Below, in pieces: positions 12,713-25,579 of a stretch of DNA of 64,000 nucleotides. The stretch spans positions 43,509,269 to 43,573,268 of the forward strand of contig OX439041.1 in assembly GCA_949317995.1 (NCBI GenBank), in the 5' to 3' direction. The position numbers were made by a program, and so were the translations under genes. Every line of letters begins with the position of its first letter. Position 1 is the first letter of the stretch. Under the pieces are notes generated by a model that was given only the letters and a program-made list of their open reading frames with translations, was not told the origin of the DNA and made no database searches. This DNA is from Acholoe squamosa. Lineage: Eukaryota > Annelida > Polychaeta > Phyllodocida > Polynoidae.

Positions 12713-14131
12713 ATACTGCTAGAAGGACATGAAGCAGTATAGCATCAATGCAGTCTTTAAATTGTTAAGTAGACTAATGGCAATATTGTGTGGCGATACT
12801 CTATTACGTGATATTGTTCAATGTATCCACACATACAGTTATGCACCCCCAGACCCCGGTCAGCCCCATAGAGCCTGGTCTGATGCACCACTGTTTACAA
12901 GCACCTGTCCAGTACCAGCTCCAGACAATCACGTGCCGGTCATGTGATCTCACGCCATCCATACATGACACTACCATGGATACCAAACGCCATACCAGAC
13001 AATCACTCGTACCAAAGTGGAATTCTAGATGAGAACAGGAGATAAATATTACTATAAGGCATAAAGCTAACTCTCCCTTCTTTATCGTTTAGTGGGTAAT
13101 TCCTGTACCATTTTTATGTCTTATAGTTCTCAAAATTAAATTAAAAATATGCACAAGAATAAATTAATATGATGTTGGGTTACTGCAAACTCTAATGTTT
13201 AAAAGAGGAATCTCCTTTCGCCTTCAATATCGAAAGGTTAAAGTGGTATACAGATTTAATGTACTTTGCTTTGCTTTCTTTTTGGATCAGCTAATCCAGA
13301 AAACCTTTTATCATAATTATTCCCTTTGGTATTCACACAGAGTGATGACAAGTTGCCAAGTTCCCTGAACAGAAATCGATATTTCTATTCACTACACTAA
13401 ACTTGATCAAACTCTCCTTTAAAATCAATAATGTAGGTGTTGATATGTAAATAGGGGGTTCCCCAAGGTGGCACCACTGGACCCATCCTTTTTAAGTATT
13501 CACGAGGTGGTTGACTGCTGGGGATGAGTGTGGATTGGGGGCATGGGGAAGGAGACTTTGATGTGATCAAAGGTGATAGGTGGAAGTATCACGCTAAAGC
13601 TATACCAAAGGAGAAAGGAAAATCACCTTTATATACAAGTAGATATATAATAAAGATAGCTAATGTAAATATAGGGGTTACAACGAGAGAGGAAGAAAAT
13701 CTATGGAGACTGGGACCTTTTCGTAGGGGCATCTGTATTTATGAAAGGTCCATCCCCCCCAACCTTTTACTATGGAAATGGGCTAGGCAACTGATAACAT
13801 ATGCCAAATCATCTCACAGCAGACCAGTACACCACATGCTTTAAATATTCTTAGTACTATAATATGAGTACTATGTTGTTAAACTTCACTGTTAAATTTA
13901 TTGACCACACCCTCTACCTTTCATACAAATTCCTCTAACCTTAAAACGTGACTGGGCTCTATTTCACTAGGTGCTTTGTCAGCATAATGCAGGCCTAGTG
14001 AATATCTACCCAGACCTGCATTCATACCACTTACTGCCCTAGTGGGGTTGATACCTTACCAATGATGAGTCAGCACAATGCACTGGATGCTTTGGAAAAC
14101 AAAGAAGTATGACCTTGGAAGGACCATGGGG
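12713..14131. other. No gene recognised
   Basis: No exon with acceptable splice sites or recognisable protein was found. The 106-codon plus frame at 13524-13844 has no family resemblance and is treated as chance. Confidence 0.4.
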
Positions 14132-14488
14132 CCCTTAGATTGTTATATGCAGCCCTTAGATTGTTATATGCAGCCCTTAGATTGTTATATGAAGCCCTTA
14201 GATTGTTATATACAGCCCTTAGATTGTTATATACAGTCCTTAGATTGTTATATACAGTCCTTAGATTGTTATATACAGCCCTTAGATTGTTAGATGCAGC
14301 CCTTAGATTGTTATATGCAGCCCTTAGATTGTTATATACAGTCCTTAGATTGTTATATACAGTCCTTAGATTGTTATATACAGCCCTTAGATTGTTATAT
14401 GCAGCCCTTAGATTGTTATATACAGCCCTTAGATTGTTATATACAGCCCTTAGATTGTTATATACAGCCCTTAGATTGTTATATACAG
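14132..14488. repeat. 21-bp tandem array, 17 copies
   Basis: Seventeen near-perfect copies of CCCTTAGATTGTTATATRCAG, exactly 357 bp. Because 21 is a multiple of three, the plus strand stays open in two frames (one reads PLDCYIQ repeats). Variant units (GTCC for GCCC, TGCAG for TACAG) recur in blocks, suggesting expansion by multi-unit duplication. Confidence 0.95.
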
Positions 14489-16755
14489 AGGCATGTTATA
14501 TACCAGCATCATGCTATGAGCCCTATGATGGCGGTGCACACTAGGTACCAGCAGTATTTAACACTGATACCCATCCTATACATTGTTACCATGATTGCAG
14601 ATGCTGGTATATTCTGTTGTAAAGTGTATGTGTTCTCTAACTGCCATCAAGGGCAAATGGACATTCAATATAACTACAGACATTTTAAATGTTTAGCCAA
14701 ACTTGCTGATCCTGCAAATACATAGGGAGGATAAAAAAAACTGACTTTAGACGCTATTGATGCATAACTGTATCGATAAGTTAGTGTCTATAATATTGAC
14801 CATAGAAAGTCTACACTACAATCTATAGGCCCAATGAATTTAATCATCCAACTCCAATTTGACTTAATTTACAATATACCCTCCCCCCCCACACACACAC
14901 ATCCAACTATCCCCCCCACACACACACACACATCCAACTACCCACTGCCATGAAATAAATGAAGGATCATTCATTTTCCAATTATATAGCAACACGCGTG
15001 TATGCGGACAGAAATGAACTCCCTGACAGATATGGCCTACAGGGATGTGGGATGATAGGGCCCAGAGGCACTGGGAGGCCATATCGCCAATACACAGGGC
15101 TCCCATAATAGCACTTCAAAGCTTCACCACGGACGGTCCATGGGACCCAATGTTCTGGTCCAGGGGTGAATTAATATCTTGGGTGGTCACATTCTGGGAC
15201 ATCCTGTTATATTTTTATGTGCTCTTGTAAAGGATCTCATTTGAATTAAACCGTCGTTCTTCGTTATAGTTTTCTATAATATGCCGTCATACCTCGTGTA
15301 CGTGACCGCGGCTCAAACGCGAAATAATTCCTCAGTGTGCCTCAGTGTATGGGCCTCAAACCCATAGTCCACTTGGTCTCTGTCGCGCGATTGAGCCATA
15401 CATTTCAAATATATAATTATTTCTGCGACAGAGGATTAGTGTACTATCGGCGTTATATAGATCGAACCTCCCAAATGAGTATGTGCGCCTTATAAGCCAA
15501 AATCATGCACTTTTATAATTTAGCTGCATGGACTTTCAATATTACGTTGACAAGAAACAGAGGAACCCTCCATTCTGACAGAGTGATTACTGTTGTATTT
15601 TTTTCAGCTTCTAATACAATTTCAGTGGTGAAGAAACAGCGAAATGAAGATGGTCCATATACTCACATTCAGAAATGTGGAGGGGTAACGCGTCCCTATA
15701 GATAAGCCTACATAAAATCCTTGTGCTCCCACCCCAGAACATCCCTCCCCCGGGTTTCCTCCCTAAACGTCATATTCTCTGGATAACAAGTTAGGCCTAA
15801 ATGCATACATGTACCACCACTAGCTGTGTAATATATGCATGTACCATAAGGCATTGACGTGCCCAATCTGATAAACGAAATGCATGCAGAGCAACACCAT
15901 GCCGACATATATATGTAAAATTACACAATCGTCGATAAAATAATAACAACCGGGTCATTTATTACTAGTTGGGTGGGAGGGATATTTTATCAAATAATTA
16001 CATTTCTTTTTCTGACCCCCACCCCCATACGATTGCTTAATTTATCTTATTTATCCTAGCTATTGCGGGCCTAAGCCTGTATTTGTTCTAGCCTTTTACT
16101 AATAGATGACCATTCCCTTATCATGCAACATATGAGGCTTATCTTCAGATACACACCAGTCCACTGGGGATGTGTTAGAGGCGGGGGTGTCTTTTTCTTC
16201 TTTTAGAAATATCGAATTAGCCACTCTATGTTTTGAAATCTATTCATGCAGCTCAGATGATATGCCTCTTCCATAATTATACTAAAGAACCTCAGGGGAT
16301 TTCTGACGTTACCATACGATTGCACACAGCGATAATTTGTCTACAAATGCCTAATATTTTGGTCCGACTAGAGTGGCTGCAGTCGTAACACTCTGGGAAT
16401 TGATACCCTGTGGTAGCGGGGTATATTATAATCTACCATCATCCTACTTACTCCCCTACACAAATTGATTTACCTACAATCAGATAATCGACGGATACTA
16501 ATACAAGGTCTGTTCCTTACTAAGTTGTGTATCGACATCTGAACTAGACCTCTTTGGTTTGCTTCCAGAAGAACCCTGGAAGGTCTTGCCGAAGCAGGAA
16601 AGTATATTATGATATAGTTTTGTAGAAGCAGTACCTCGCCTACACTACGTTTCTTTTCTGTTCTCACTCGTATTCGTGTGGCCGAAAAGTAGTCAGCACG
16701 CAAGGTGTCAGAAAAGTGTAATGCAAGTAATCATGCAAAGTAGTCTTTTTTCTTC
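14489..16755. other. No gene recognised
   Basis: Only short frames, C-rich and CA-rich low-complexity tracts (14880-14940), and unique-looking A/T-rich DNA. Confidence 0.4.
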
Positions 16756-16758
16756 TTA

Positions 16759-16947
16759 GGCTTTGTGTCCACAGGGCGATAGAATTAGTACCGACAAAAT
16801 TTCCGACGACAAACCCACTTTTGTCGTCCATTGCTGACGATAATATCTAACATGTTTGATTTTTGTTGTCGGGAATGGACGACAAAAGCTGTTTTGTCGT
16901 CGGGAATTCTGTCGCTCACCAATTCTGCTGCCCTGTGGGCACACAGC
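16759..16947. mobile_element. 189-bp MITE, Harbinger-like (TTA duplication)
   Basis: Terminal inverted repeats GGCTTTGTGTCCACAGGGC (left) and GCTGTGTGCCCACAGGGC (right, reverse complement) are flanked by TTA on both sides (16756-16758 and 16948-16950). The interior has complementary GACGACAAA/TTTGTCGTC blocks that could fold into a hairpin. It lies 262 bp from the left end of the large Harbinger element but has different ends. Confidence 0.7.
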
Positions 16948-17209
16948 TTAAAAAAATGCTGGATGTTTTTTCACTCTAATCGGAGGAGTGGAAGTCGATG
17001 GGTGAAGTAGACTATGACTGTTTTTACTCGAGTCATGGGATTTGGGAGCTACGGGTCAGGGGGCTATGTGGTGAGGGCTCCATCATTGGGTCTGGTAACT
17101 ATTCAAAACTTAATGCAATTTTTACCTTTTCGGCAATAGCCCCGTGTCTGCCTATACTGGCAACCTAAAAACAGAGCATTAAGGCTAGAACAATGTAGGA
17201 CCAGCCCAG

Positions 17210-17226
17210 GAGGCCGTTTCACCGCG
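17210..17226 (+). repeat. Left terminal inverted repeat of the Harbinger element
   Basis: GAGGCCGTTTCACCGCG, identical to the reverse complement of 25890-25906. Confidence 0.95.
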
Positions 17227-17239
17227 AACTTTATTTTAT

Positions 17240-17400
17240 TTAAGAACACGGACTAAAAAGGCGGACCCTGACGCGGACTCCGCCTTATTTTATTTCATAA
17301 CTGTTTCTGTTCGTACTCCGTCACCCCTCCGTTAAAAAAAAAAAGAACACGGACCCTTTTATCAGAAGGCGGACTCTTGAACACGGACGTCCGCGTTTTA
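17240..17400 (+). promoter_or_regulatory. Left subterminal CGGAC motif cluster
   Basis: Six or more CGGAC words (ACACGGACT, GGCGGACCC, CGCGGACTC, ACACGGACC, GGCGGACTC, ACACGGACGTCCGCG) occur within 160 bp of the end, several with an AACAC or AAGGCG prefix. A matching cluster lies inside the right end. Their position makes them candidate binding sites for the transposase or Myb-like protein (inference). Confidence 0.6.
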
Positions 17401-17567
17401 CCCTCGCCTTCATTTAATTTATTATTTTTCATGTAAGGTACTTGCGCCTCATCCGTGATTTTTGGCGGGGTTTCTCCGGGAATCCCCTGTGACGTCATGA
17501 ATTATGGGATGTCAATGGCCGCCTCCACCTTCCGGGAGACGCCGTTTTCTTTCGACAATAAAATAAA

Positions 17568-18914
17568 ATGCCGAAAGCTGCTCAAAAGGTGAGTTAAAGT
17601 CAGCCAATTTTGTGTGCAAGATGTACCCTGACACGTAGTGTATGGTAATCTGTCGAACTAAGTGTGTCAGTCAGTTTATAGTGTATATAGAATGTGTTTT
17701 TTGGTCGGCGTTCAGCGTCTAGCATTTGTAGTGAATAAAGGGCTACAGTTTTCCAGATATGAGTTCAGCTTTTTTATTAATTATTTTTTTCAGTCGTCCC
17801 GCCAGGCGGAGGAGGATGAAGACCTGTACTATGACGAAGACGAGGAAGTAGATGAGTTCGAGGAAAACTACGATGAGGATCTACTAAAACCCGGTGACTT
17901 TCCCGGAATGGGTGCAGATCAGGACATCGCTTATATGGTATATAAATTCAAAAAATCACTCCTCCGCAAGAAAGCTCAAGGGGAAATCGGGGTAGAGGCA
18001 GACATTGATTACCTGGTGTATAAGTACCGCAGAAATCTTCTCCGCGAGCAGTCTCAAGGTGGAATATCTGAAAAAAGACAGAAAGGTAAAGCTCCTAGTT
18101 CAGAGCACCCATCTCATTTTGGTTTAAGACCCAGCAGACCTGTTGTGCCTCCTCTCAAGGAGGACGATGTTTTGTGTGACCCTGACTATGTCCCTACAGA
18201 CGATGAAGAATGTTTCTCTGCTCCTTCTGGTCGGGGACAATCTGTGAGAGGCCGTGGTGGGGCAACAAGGCCAAGGGGTAGGCCTCGAGGCTCTGGCAGT
18301 ACAGGGAGGGGAGCTACTCGAGGTGCAAGAGGAACCAGAGGAAGTAGAGGCTCACAAGGTGCTAGAGGAACCCGAGGTCGTGGACGTGGCGGTAACATTT
18401 CTGGAAATGTTTCTACTGCTTCTTCCACCGATTCCACAGTTAAGAAATGGAACAAACTTGAACTTAAGGCTCTTATCTGGGGAGCCAACCACCTGAAACC
18501 TATATTAAAAGGAAAGTTCAAGGCAAGCTCAGACGGAAGGACGATGAAGAAGTTAGCATGGGAGGAGTTAGCGGGTAACTATAATTTTTTATTTTCTGTT
18601 TTGACATGGGTATCCACTTATAAATCATATATTTTGTTTCATGTTTTATACTTCATAAAAAGAAAAGGTATTTATTGTCATTTAAGATTTGCCTTGTATA
18701 CAGTTGTGACTGTACATTTTTTTAGTGTATTCTTGACCATACAGTTTAACTTTATCAGACATTTTCTGTTACTGTAACAAATTTTTTTTTTCAGAATATG
18801 TCGAGTCCATAGGAAAACGTGAGTGGAAGGTCAAACAATGCAAAGATAAGCTGTTGTATTTCAGCCAAGACGCCAAAAGAAAGGTAGGTCTGCTTTGAAT
18901 TATATATATGTATG

Positions 18915-18963
<49 letters not shown>

Positions 18964-21900
18964 TTTACATTATACGTTATACCATAATAGCATATATTAA
19001 CCTGTTAACTCTTCTCCCCATTATATACTGTATGTCTTAACATGTATATATGTCATCTTCTTATATTTATGAAATTAAAAGGCACCATATCATCTAAACT
19101 TCTTCTTCTTTTTTGTTTCTGAGTCCCTAAATGCTATGCTATTTCTCTATTTTTTTTGGACAGAGGCAGTACGTCGACAATAAATACAGAAGTGGTAGTG
19201 GGCAACGAGAGGAAAAGGACTACTTAACCGATTTCGAAGAGGCTATACTGGATTGGGTAGGGGAGGATGTAGTACTAGGTAAGCTTATATCAAAGTACTT
19301 GGCCTTCTGGCATACATTTTTATTTTCCTATGGAAAAATCTATTAACTATATGTCCATATATTTATGAAAAAACAAATCCTAATTCCTCTGTCATCCGCC
19401 AACTCTCTTCATAAGAAAAACAAATTAAATGTACAATTCTTTTATGTTTCATATTTATATTGCGAAAATGGGTCTTTGTTGTTCTGACACTTCTTACATG
19501 TCCAATTACATGAAAAGATGATTCATTTATTTCAAGGGATACCCGGCATGCAGCCGCCTAACCTCAAAGGGGGAGGGAGGACCGACCAGGCGTGGTCATG
19601 TTACGATCCTGAGAGAGACAACCGGGAGGACTATGGGAATCTAGCCATGCCCAGTGATGCCATGAAGGCTGTGATGGAGGGCGATCTACTGGCCACGGAC
19701 GAGGAAGGCGGTGAGTAATTTTTTCTGTCCTATATCATAAAATGGGTCCACCTTCTGTATTTTATTTCTTCACAGAGAAGAATATGATATATTTTCATAC
19801 AGCCTATGATATAATACAATGTGTATATGTGTTGTAATAGAACATAGGAACATGGATTGCCATTTCTATGTAGATACTTGTTAGTCTGAGAAAATGTTAC
19901 ATGCTTTAAGTTAAAAACAAATAAATAAATACTGTTTGTCACTTTATTCCTTCAGATCCACTGATGGATGAGGAGGATTACAATGAACCTGTGGAGGAGG
20001 AGGACGTTTTCCAATCAGTGGATCATTACAGACATGAAGACGGGGAATCCCTTCTACCTCGGGTAGTCGTTGAGCAACCCAATACCTCGTTGGCAGATGA
20101 CGACGACCTCAGAACTCCCCCGCCCGCTAGTGTTACAAGACAAAAAATGCTTCTTTTCAACAAAAGAGAGAATGATAAGAAAAAGGGTATTCAGTCTAAG
20201 AAAAAGCCACCAGAGGAGGACCTGTCTCCCCATGCTAGAGAGAGAGTTGACAGACGAAATGAGCTTTTAAAGGAGGTGAAGAAAATAGTTACTAGAAATA
20301 CCCCAAAGAAACCACCTACTTCTTCTATACCAAAGAACATTGAGAAGCCTTCTTCCTCTGTATACAAACAGGTATTAGAAAAACCTCCACCTCGAAAAGA
20401 ACCTGAAAAAGTGGTCCCTATATCTGAGCCAAAGCCTGTTGACGATACCTCTGAACCCGCCACCAAAAGACAGCGTACTAGGCCACCGTCTTTCACTGAA
20501 CTTATGGCAGAAGGGGATATATCGGGGGTAGAAATGCAGATGTCTCCTGTCTTTAAGACCAGCACCCCAGCAGTCAAATACAAGGAAGGCATGGACAAAA
20601 GTCCTGGCAATAAAAGGAAAACAGATTCCATAGTAGACCTGACAGCGGAAACATCAGACAGTAAAAGGAGAAAACTTGATTATGGTAACCCAGATGATTC
20701 GCTCCCATCGTTAAATAACATGTCAAAAAATAGGTGTGATGCCATGTTCAGGTCTGATTTAAAAAATAAAATCCAGTTAGATATGGAGGAAACAAGGAAC
20801 CTTATCATGGACCACAACAAAAAACTGTGTGAAGCTCTTATGAAACATCAGGACGAGTTGGCACAAAATACCCAAGAAACTGCCTCTATTATGGTCAAGT
20901 CCCTCAAAGGAGTTACGAGTGGAATAACTGCGGCCCTCCGTGAGCATTCACATGAGACAGCACGCTGTGTGAGGGAACAAAGAGATTCTATGTTAAAGGC
21001 CCAAGAAAAATATATTGAGGAGCAGAGGAAAGAAGCTGAAGAAGATACCATTGCTTTAGGAAATGTGCACACTCAATTAACCAATGCCATTGTAACTAAA
21101 CAGGTTCAACTTGTAAAGGCCTTGGAAAAATTGAGTGAGAAAATGGTAGAAAATACAGAGAAGGTCGCTGAGTCTCAAGGAAAGATGAACGCTGAGGTGG
21201 TCCACATGCAGGGCTCCGTCGCCTCCCTCTCACAGTCTTTCAGTGGTTTAATAATTAATGTTGACCACTTGCAGCAAAGATGTTCCACAGGTATGAGAAC
21301 AGTACAGACTGTGGATGATATCCTGAAGGAAGTCACCACGACTGTTCACAAGTTGAACCAGGCTGTGACTTACTCTTTTGACCACAACCTAATACGAGGT
21401 GAGATAACATAATTTTCGTTGACTTTAACAGGTATACCTTTTTATTTCAAGAACATTTTAAAAACAGAAAATGAATTTAATTAATAGTTTCACTTTGAAT
21501 TAAATCGCCTTAAAACAATACAGAAAATAATTATTTGGTTAAATTATAGTTATGGTGGATATTAAGTGACTGTCTTTCTCTTTCAGCTCCGTCCGTCCGC
21601 AGTGTCGAAACCGAAACAGAGGAAGGAACATTGCAGACTCCAGGTCCCGTATCAGTGAAGTCGACTGATTTACCTCAGGAGGGGACCGATAAGCCTGGAC
21701 AGGGGACTGAAAACCATGAGGAGGGTACTGAAAGGCCCGAGGAAGATACTACTTCAGAGAATAACGGCGTGTCTGCCTTCCTGACTCACCCATACACAGG
21801 TAAAATTTAAGAACTATTTGATAACCCATGCCCACATTAAACATGTAACCAAAATAATTTACTGTAAGACTATCATAAAAAGTAATTGAATGATAAGTTT

Positions 21901-22943
21901 CCTACAGCTATGTGCTGGATATTATAATATGCTTTTATGTTGCAAAAAATAATCCGTCATAGCTTGCTGAATCCAAGTCATGAAAGACTGAAATTAATAA
22001 TTAAGTAAAGGCTGATACCACCATCACATAGACCATGATATAAATGCAAATGTCCATGAGCAGGGAACAAATTTCCCTCGTCTTCACCTAGGTGAGGCCT
22101 CTCTGCTTTCAACTCCGTCTATAAGGCCTTGTTGGATACGGACTACCTCACCTCGTTTGAATAGAATGGGAATTTATTTTCTTCTAATAGATATTTGGTA
22201 CTTTATCTGTAAAGCTATACTATGTTGTATCATCTGATATTGCAGAAGAGGGAGTCGCCAACTACCACACAACAGAGCAGGTGTTTGAAGAGACAGGTTC
22301 TATTTCAAGAAATATTTCCGCTCCTCTCATTATTCCAGGCGCAGGTGAGTCAATATATATAATTATCTGCACATGACACATAGTTAGATTCTTCTCTGTT
22401 TTACGTAGAACGTAGAACATAAAAAGATTTGAAAATAGTATGAGAATTTATTATTAAAATGTTCATCTACATTTGATGTCTTAAAAACAAACTGAAGATG
22501 CACATCTAGCCCTGCTGGACCCCTTTGTGATATTACTTTTCAATACAAGGATCATGTGTTCCTAATTGTTTTTATTTGCAGCTATATGTCAGGAGGCCAC
22601 AGAGAGCAACGACGGCCTTGGTCTACCCACGTTCACAGTTAAATCGAGCGATGACTTCGTTATAGTCCAAGACACCGCTATGGAACTAGAACAATTTGAG
22701 GGAAGGGACAAGGAACAGACTGAAACACGAGCAGAAGAACCTACAGAAGGAGGGGACACAAACACAAGAGGTCACACGAAAGCTGCAGGGGAAGGAAGTG
22801 GACACATAGAGGAAGATGCAAAGTCTGCAGGGGGAGTGGAATCTACGGATGATGCTGGGTCAGTTTCTGACCGGGACGAAATGCCTATGCGTAAGTCCAA
22901 AAGGCTCCGCATAAAAAAACAACTGCATGACTTCCAAATGTGA
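17568..22943 (+). CDS. Harbinger accessory protein: acidic, AT-hook/RG-rich, Myb/SANT-like, coiled coil
   Basis: Nine exons join in frame: 17568-17588, 17794-18574, 18795-18883, 19164-19278, 19537-19710, 19956-21398, 21587-21799, 22246-22344, 22582-22943, giving 1098 residues. Order: acidic stretch (about 12-45); two similar DIxYxVYKxxxxLLR repeats (about 50-100); an RG/GRP-rich, AT-hook-like region (about 153-209); a Myb/SANT-like DNA-binding domain (about 225-297) with spaced tryptophans in KWNKLELKALIWG, LAWEELA and REWKVKQCK; a segment with GIPGMQPPN as in NAIF1-type proteins; a basic linker; a helical, probably coiled-coil region (about 659-872); and an acidic E/T/G-rich tail ending in a basic KSKRLRIKK signal. 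In known Harbingers the Myb-like partner aids nuclear import and end recognition by the transposase. The length far exceeds the few hundred residues usual for that partner. The start is the first ATG of a seven-residue exon before a GTGAGT donor. Confidence 0.85.
18899..18960. repeat. (TA)n microsatellite in an intron of the accessory gene
   Basis: Alternating TA with a few TATG interruptions, inside intron 3. Confidence 0.95.
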
Positions 22944-23229
22944 ACATGGACATCCGCGATCATGTTATGAAGACTCATATTTGTTAAAGGTTTAACTGCT
23001 TTGCTACGTTAAGGTTCATATATGTTAAGCCAAAAAGGTGCTAATTCTTGTCTGTGCCAAAAAGTATTACGTTCGTTGACAATTTCAAAGAAAAAAAGGA
23101 TAACTGTAAGTCAATATTATACTCAGGTTTTATGTCCATGTCCTGAAATAAGGTTGTTCACCTCAGTGTGACGATGTAGTATTAGTAAAAGTGTATGTAT
23201 GATAGACAGAACATGTCACTTTTCTCCAG

Positions 23230-23235
23230 AATAAA
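23230..23235 (+). terminator. Poly(A) signal of the Harbinger accessory gene
   Basis: AATAAA lies 287 nt after the stop codon in the gap between the two convergent genes. Confidence 0.55.
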
Positions 23236-23538
23236 TAATGCTTAGTCTGTCAATAAGAAGATAACATTTTGTATTCTTATGCATGTGGGCGTTATTTTAA
23301 TGTAAGAAAAAGGTGAAGCTCTATCAGAGTTTACAGACGAGGAGAGATGGGATAGTCTAGAAATATATAGATAACAGGAACAGCCGACAAATAATTGATT
23401 ATTAAAAGTGCATTTAATTTTTATCTTGTTCCATTTAACCCAAACGTATGTAAAAGACCTAGGACATGGAGAAAATATGTACATATCATTTGTTAAGATG
23501 TTTCACGTCTAAGTGTACTAAAAACATATCCACATTAA

Positions 23539-23544
23539 TTTATT
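23539..23544 (-). terminator. Poly(A) signal of the Harbinger transposase gene
   Basis: AATAAA on the minus strand, about 150 nt downstream of the transposase stop codon. Confidence 0.5.
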
Positions 23545-23692
23545 ATATAGAATATAGACAAGGAGTATTTCATTCTTGGCTCGACATGCCTTAAATAAAT
23601 GGAGAATCTCTTTAAACAAAAACCAATCTATATAAGGTTATTGTTGTGCTTCTCAGTTCATTAAAACATTTCTAGGTTAAAAGGAAAATATT

Positions 23693-25488
23693 TCAGTGCC
23701 TCCCAAAATGATCCTGAATGTATTCCTCTCTCAAGTTTTTGAAGGTGACTCGTGGCTTGGGGCCTACGTTTTCAGGTTGATCTATGGGGGGAAACTTCCT
23801 CTTGAAGTTGTCCTTAGCCGGGAAGTCCCGCAGGAGTTTGATCTTGGCGATCCTGGCGACATTATGCAGGGCCACACACGATTCAATTATGCAGGCTGCC
23901 CGGAAAGGACAGTGCATCAGGTATCCCCCGCTCGAGTCCAGACACCTAGAAAAATTAATTTTTTTAAAGTATTGAGTCAGTTGCAAGAGGGAAAAAAGAA
24001 TTGTTTTTTGACCATAGCCTTCAATAAATTAGAAACTGATATGGTTAAATAAATAAAGGTACAGTGATATCTTACCTCCACCTCTGCTTAAGTTGGCCTA
24101 TTGTCCTCTCTACCTTGGAACGTGTCTTCTTGTGCCACTTATTGTATTTCACGTCCTCGTCTGTCACCTCTGGTTTGACGGGGGTGTAGAGGTAGTCTGT
24201 CAAAGTGTACCTTTGGAAAAAAGAAATAACATTAAGAGGATATCCCTAATAAGGAACAGAAATAAATATATTTCATTATAATATACACTGCATAAATTTC
24301 AGTCTTCTGTAGAATTTGTTTTTTATATTTACGACACAGTGCAAAGGTAAAGAAGAGCTTAATAATATCTTACCCTCCATCTCCCAGTAGGAAGAACCCA
24401 CTGAAGTCTCCCCTCTCACCCAGGTATTTGACTTGTGATCCATTCATGACATACACATCGTTGCACGACCCAGGGTTGCTCGCATTGACGTGCATTATAA
24501 TGCAGTCCCAGTCACAGATGATCTTCACAAAGAAAAGAACAACAAGATAGAGAAAAGGACTGTACATCATGCTATATCAGTTCATGGCTAAGTTCAAAAA
24601 CCCGAAGAAGAAAGTTTTTGTATACTCTCAGAAAGACTGTAACATGTTAAAATTAAATAAAATCTCACCATGGTATTTATGGAGTAGTACCCCTTGTAGC
24701 AGTAGTACTGATTTTCATCAGAAACCACTCCTTTAGGGCATTCGATAGGAACATGGGTACCATCCACCAACCCGAAGACCCCTGGCTTACTTTTCTCACG
24801 AAGGAAGAGAACAGACTTGTTGTTCTTGTCTAGGACTGTGTCAGGCCATACCACATAGTCCTCCAGGGCGTCATGGAAGTAATCCGTGATCTCCTGCACG
24901 GACCTGCACACGGTAGAACGGGAAACTCCGTGGCAGTCTCCTATGGTGCAATAGTTGGCCCCAGTAGCAAAATACCGAATTGCTATACAGAACTGAAAAA
25001 AAGAATTAACTTAAATAATTTCTGAATTTAAAAAATATAACAAGAAGAAGGGGTATAGAGCTATGAAATTGAAGAGGAAAATAAACATGAAATATTATAC
25101 TTGCTTCTTGAGGTTAACGGGAGAAAAAGACAGGGGGAAACCAGTTAGAAAGTTGGAGGTTAAACACATTTACATTAAAAATGTATTTCTTCTTAGAATG
25201 GCCTTAAGAAAAGAAGGGAAAGGAGGAGGGCTTTATTTTAAAGACATGAAAACAGTAGAAGTAAAACAATGTATGAGCACTCACTCGAATCCTATGTGGG
25301 ACAGCATGGACCCCTCTCAAGATCCTACGCTTTGGTGGAAGGTAGGCCACATAGTTCTTTATCAGTTGTCTGGTGACTGCTTTCGTGAGCCTATATCTCT
25401 GCAGGAATTTCTTTTCTGTGTAGAAGGAGAGTGGATCTCGCCTCTCGTAGAATTCCCGTTTGACACAAAGAACATAATACCTCCCCAT
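23693..25488 (-). CDS. PIF/Harbinger DDE transposase (DDE_Tnp_4 family)
   Basis: Five exons on the minus strand join in frame: 25488-25285, 24992-24669, 24522-24374, 24210-24076, 23945-23693, giving 354 residues, the usual size of this family. It would cut the element out and insert it at CWG/TWA triplets. An N-terminal helix-turn-helix region reads AIRYFATG, then GVSRSTVCR. The catalytic core is complete: first Asp in GLVDGTHVPIECP (about D145), second in ICDWDCIIMHVNASNPGS (about D180), the GDGGY block completed across an intron, and Glu in SKVERTIGQLKQRW (about E260). The C-terminal CVALHNVARIAK matches the family's ALHN region. All introns are GT-AG. The start is the first in-frame ATG after an upstream stop. 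No frameshift or nonsense codon was seen, so it may be functional. Confidence 0.93.
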
Positions 25489-25579
25489 GTTGTGACAGCC
25501 AGTTGAATGTTCTGCGACTAAGGGTCAGGGGTCAAAGGTCGGGTCAAGGTCGCTCCCATCAAGTTCAGGGAGGGTGGGT

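Noticed and set aside
13524-13844. 106-residue plus frame
   Set aside because: No recognisable domain, no splice signals, composition like surrounding non-coding DNA.
14132-14488. CRISPR-like regular array
   Set aside because: Units are contiguous with no spacers, and the genome is eukaryotic.
14078-14725. Repeat protein of PLDCYIQ units
   Set aside because: The frame exists because the unit is 21 bp. No start context, splice site or family supports coding.
17662-18777. Single-exon reading of the accessory gene start and its run-on
   Set aside because: The first 45 and last 110 residues are intron translation. Clear GT-AG sites at 17589/17793 and 18575/18794 define the real exon and preserve the Myb domain.
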